Positions 6,287 to 6,341 of a stretch of DNA of 6,341 nucleotides are shown in pieces; within the stretch, counting starts at the first letter, position 1; each line of letters begins with the position of its first letter. A program made the translations under genes and the position numbers. The notes beneath the pieces were generated by a model. The model searched no databases, was not told the origin of the DNA, and saw nothing but the letters and a program-made list of their open reading frames with translations. The DNA lies in the NCBI GenBank assembly GCA_900554405.1, contig USHI01000083.1:1-6341 (forward strand), read 5' to 3'. This DNA comes from an uncultured Eubacteriales bacterium. GTDB taxonomy: Bacteria > Bacillota > Clostridia > Oscillospirales > CAG-382.

Positions 6287-6341
6287 GTCTTTATATAGGC
6301 CGCGGAGAGGATACTGCAAATTTGTTGCAGCTCAATCGCGT
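6287..6341 (+). repeat. Repeat B, copy 3, cut by the window end
   Basis: The 54-bp core 6287-6340 matches the copy at 4689 except for three positions, with the same CTGCAA-ATTTG-TTGCAG hairpin. The following GCAATAAAA section, if present, lies outside the window. By analogy with copy 2 it may lead into another gene. Confidence 0.9.

Overview
The window carries a four-gene plus-strand stretch from a moderately GC-rich Gram-positive-type bacterium, most likely a gut Clostridia/Oscillospirales-like Firmicute. This is an inference from the MarR-ABC-ABC operon, the Firmicutes-style S11 D-Ala-D-Ala carboxypeptidase, strong GGAGG-type ribosome binding sites and codon style; no 16S or other marker is present. 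It looks like a contig piece from a metagenome.

Layout. Positions 1-138 hold no convincing gene, but contain a strong hairpin with a T-rich 3' side just before the first ORF. 139-693 is an ORF whose first ~90 residues are the N-terminus of a RelA/SpoT-type HD hydrolase and whose last ~94 residues are the C-terminal part of a MarR-family repressor. The join falls in a short segment that plausibly occurs in both parents, and codon use changes there, so it is probably an assembly chimera or, less likely, a real recombination product. 690-2480 and 2487-4418 encode the two halves of a heterodimeric type IV ABC exporter of the TM287/288 (BmrCD/LmrCD-like) class. They are translationally linked to the MarR end by an ATGA overlap and to each other by a 6-nt gap. 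Their ATP sites show the expected asymmetry: half 1 lacks the catalytic Glu and the His switch, and half 2 has a degenerate signature motif. 4801-6006 encodes a secreted penicillin-binding D-alanyl-D-alanine carboxypeptidase.

The two intergenic regions (4419-4800 and 6007-6341) hold no supportable gene. Each holds the same composite repeat: one or more copies of a 74-80 bp unit (A), then an A copy cut short at about 43-45 bp, then a dyad, then a 54-bp unit (B) with its own internal hairpin. The A series starts right at the stop codon of the gene before it. B copies sit in the leader of the carboxypeptidase gene and at the window end. This modular repeat is the least explained structure in the window.

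Functionally, the MarR regulator would be expected to control the exporter in response to a toxic compound, with the exporter pumping a drug or lipid-like substrate out of the cell. The carboxypeptidase trims peptidoglycan stem peptides and appears to be a separate transcription unit, since a good intrinsic terminator (4548-4581) lies between them.
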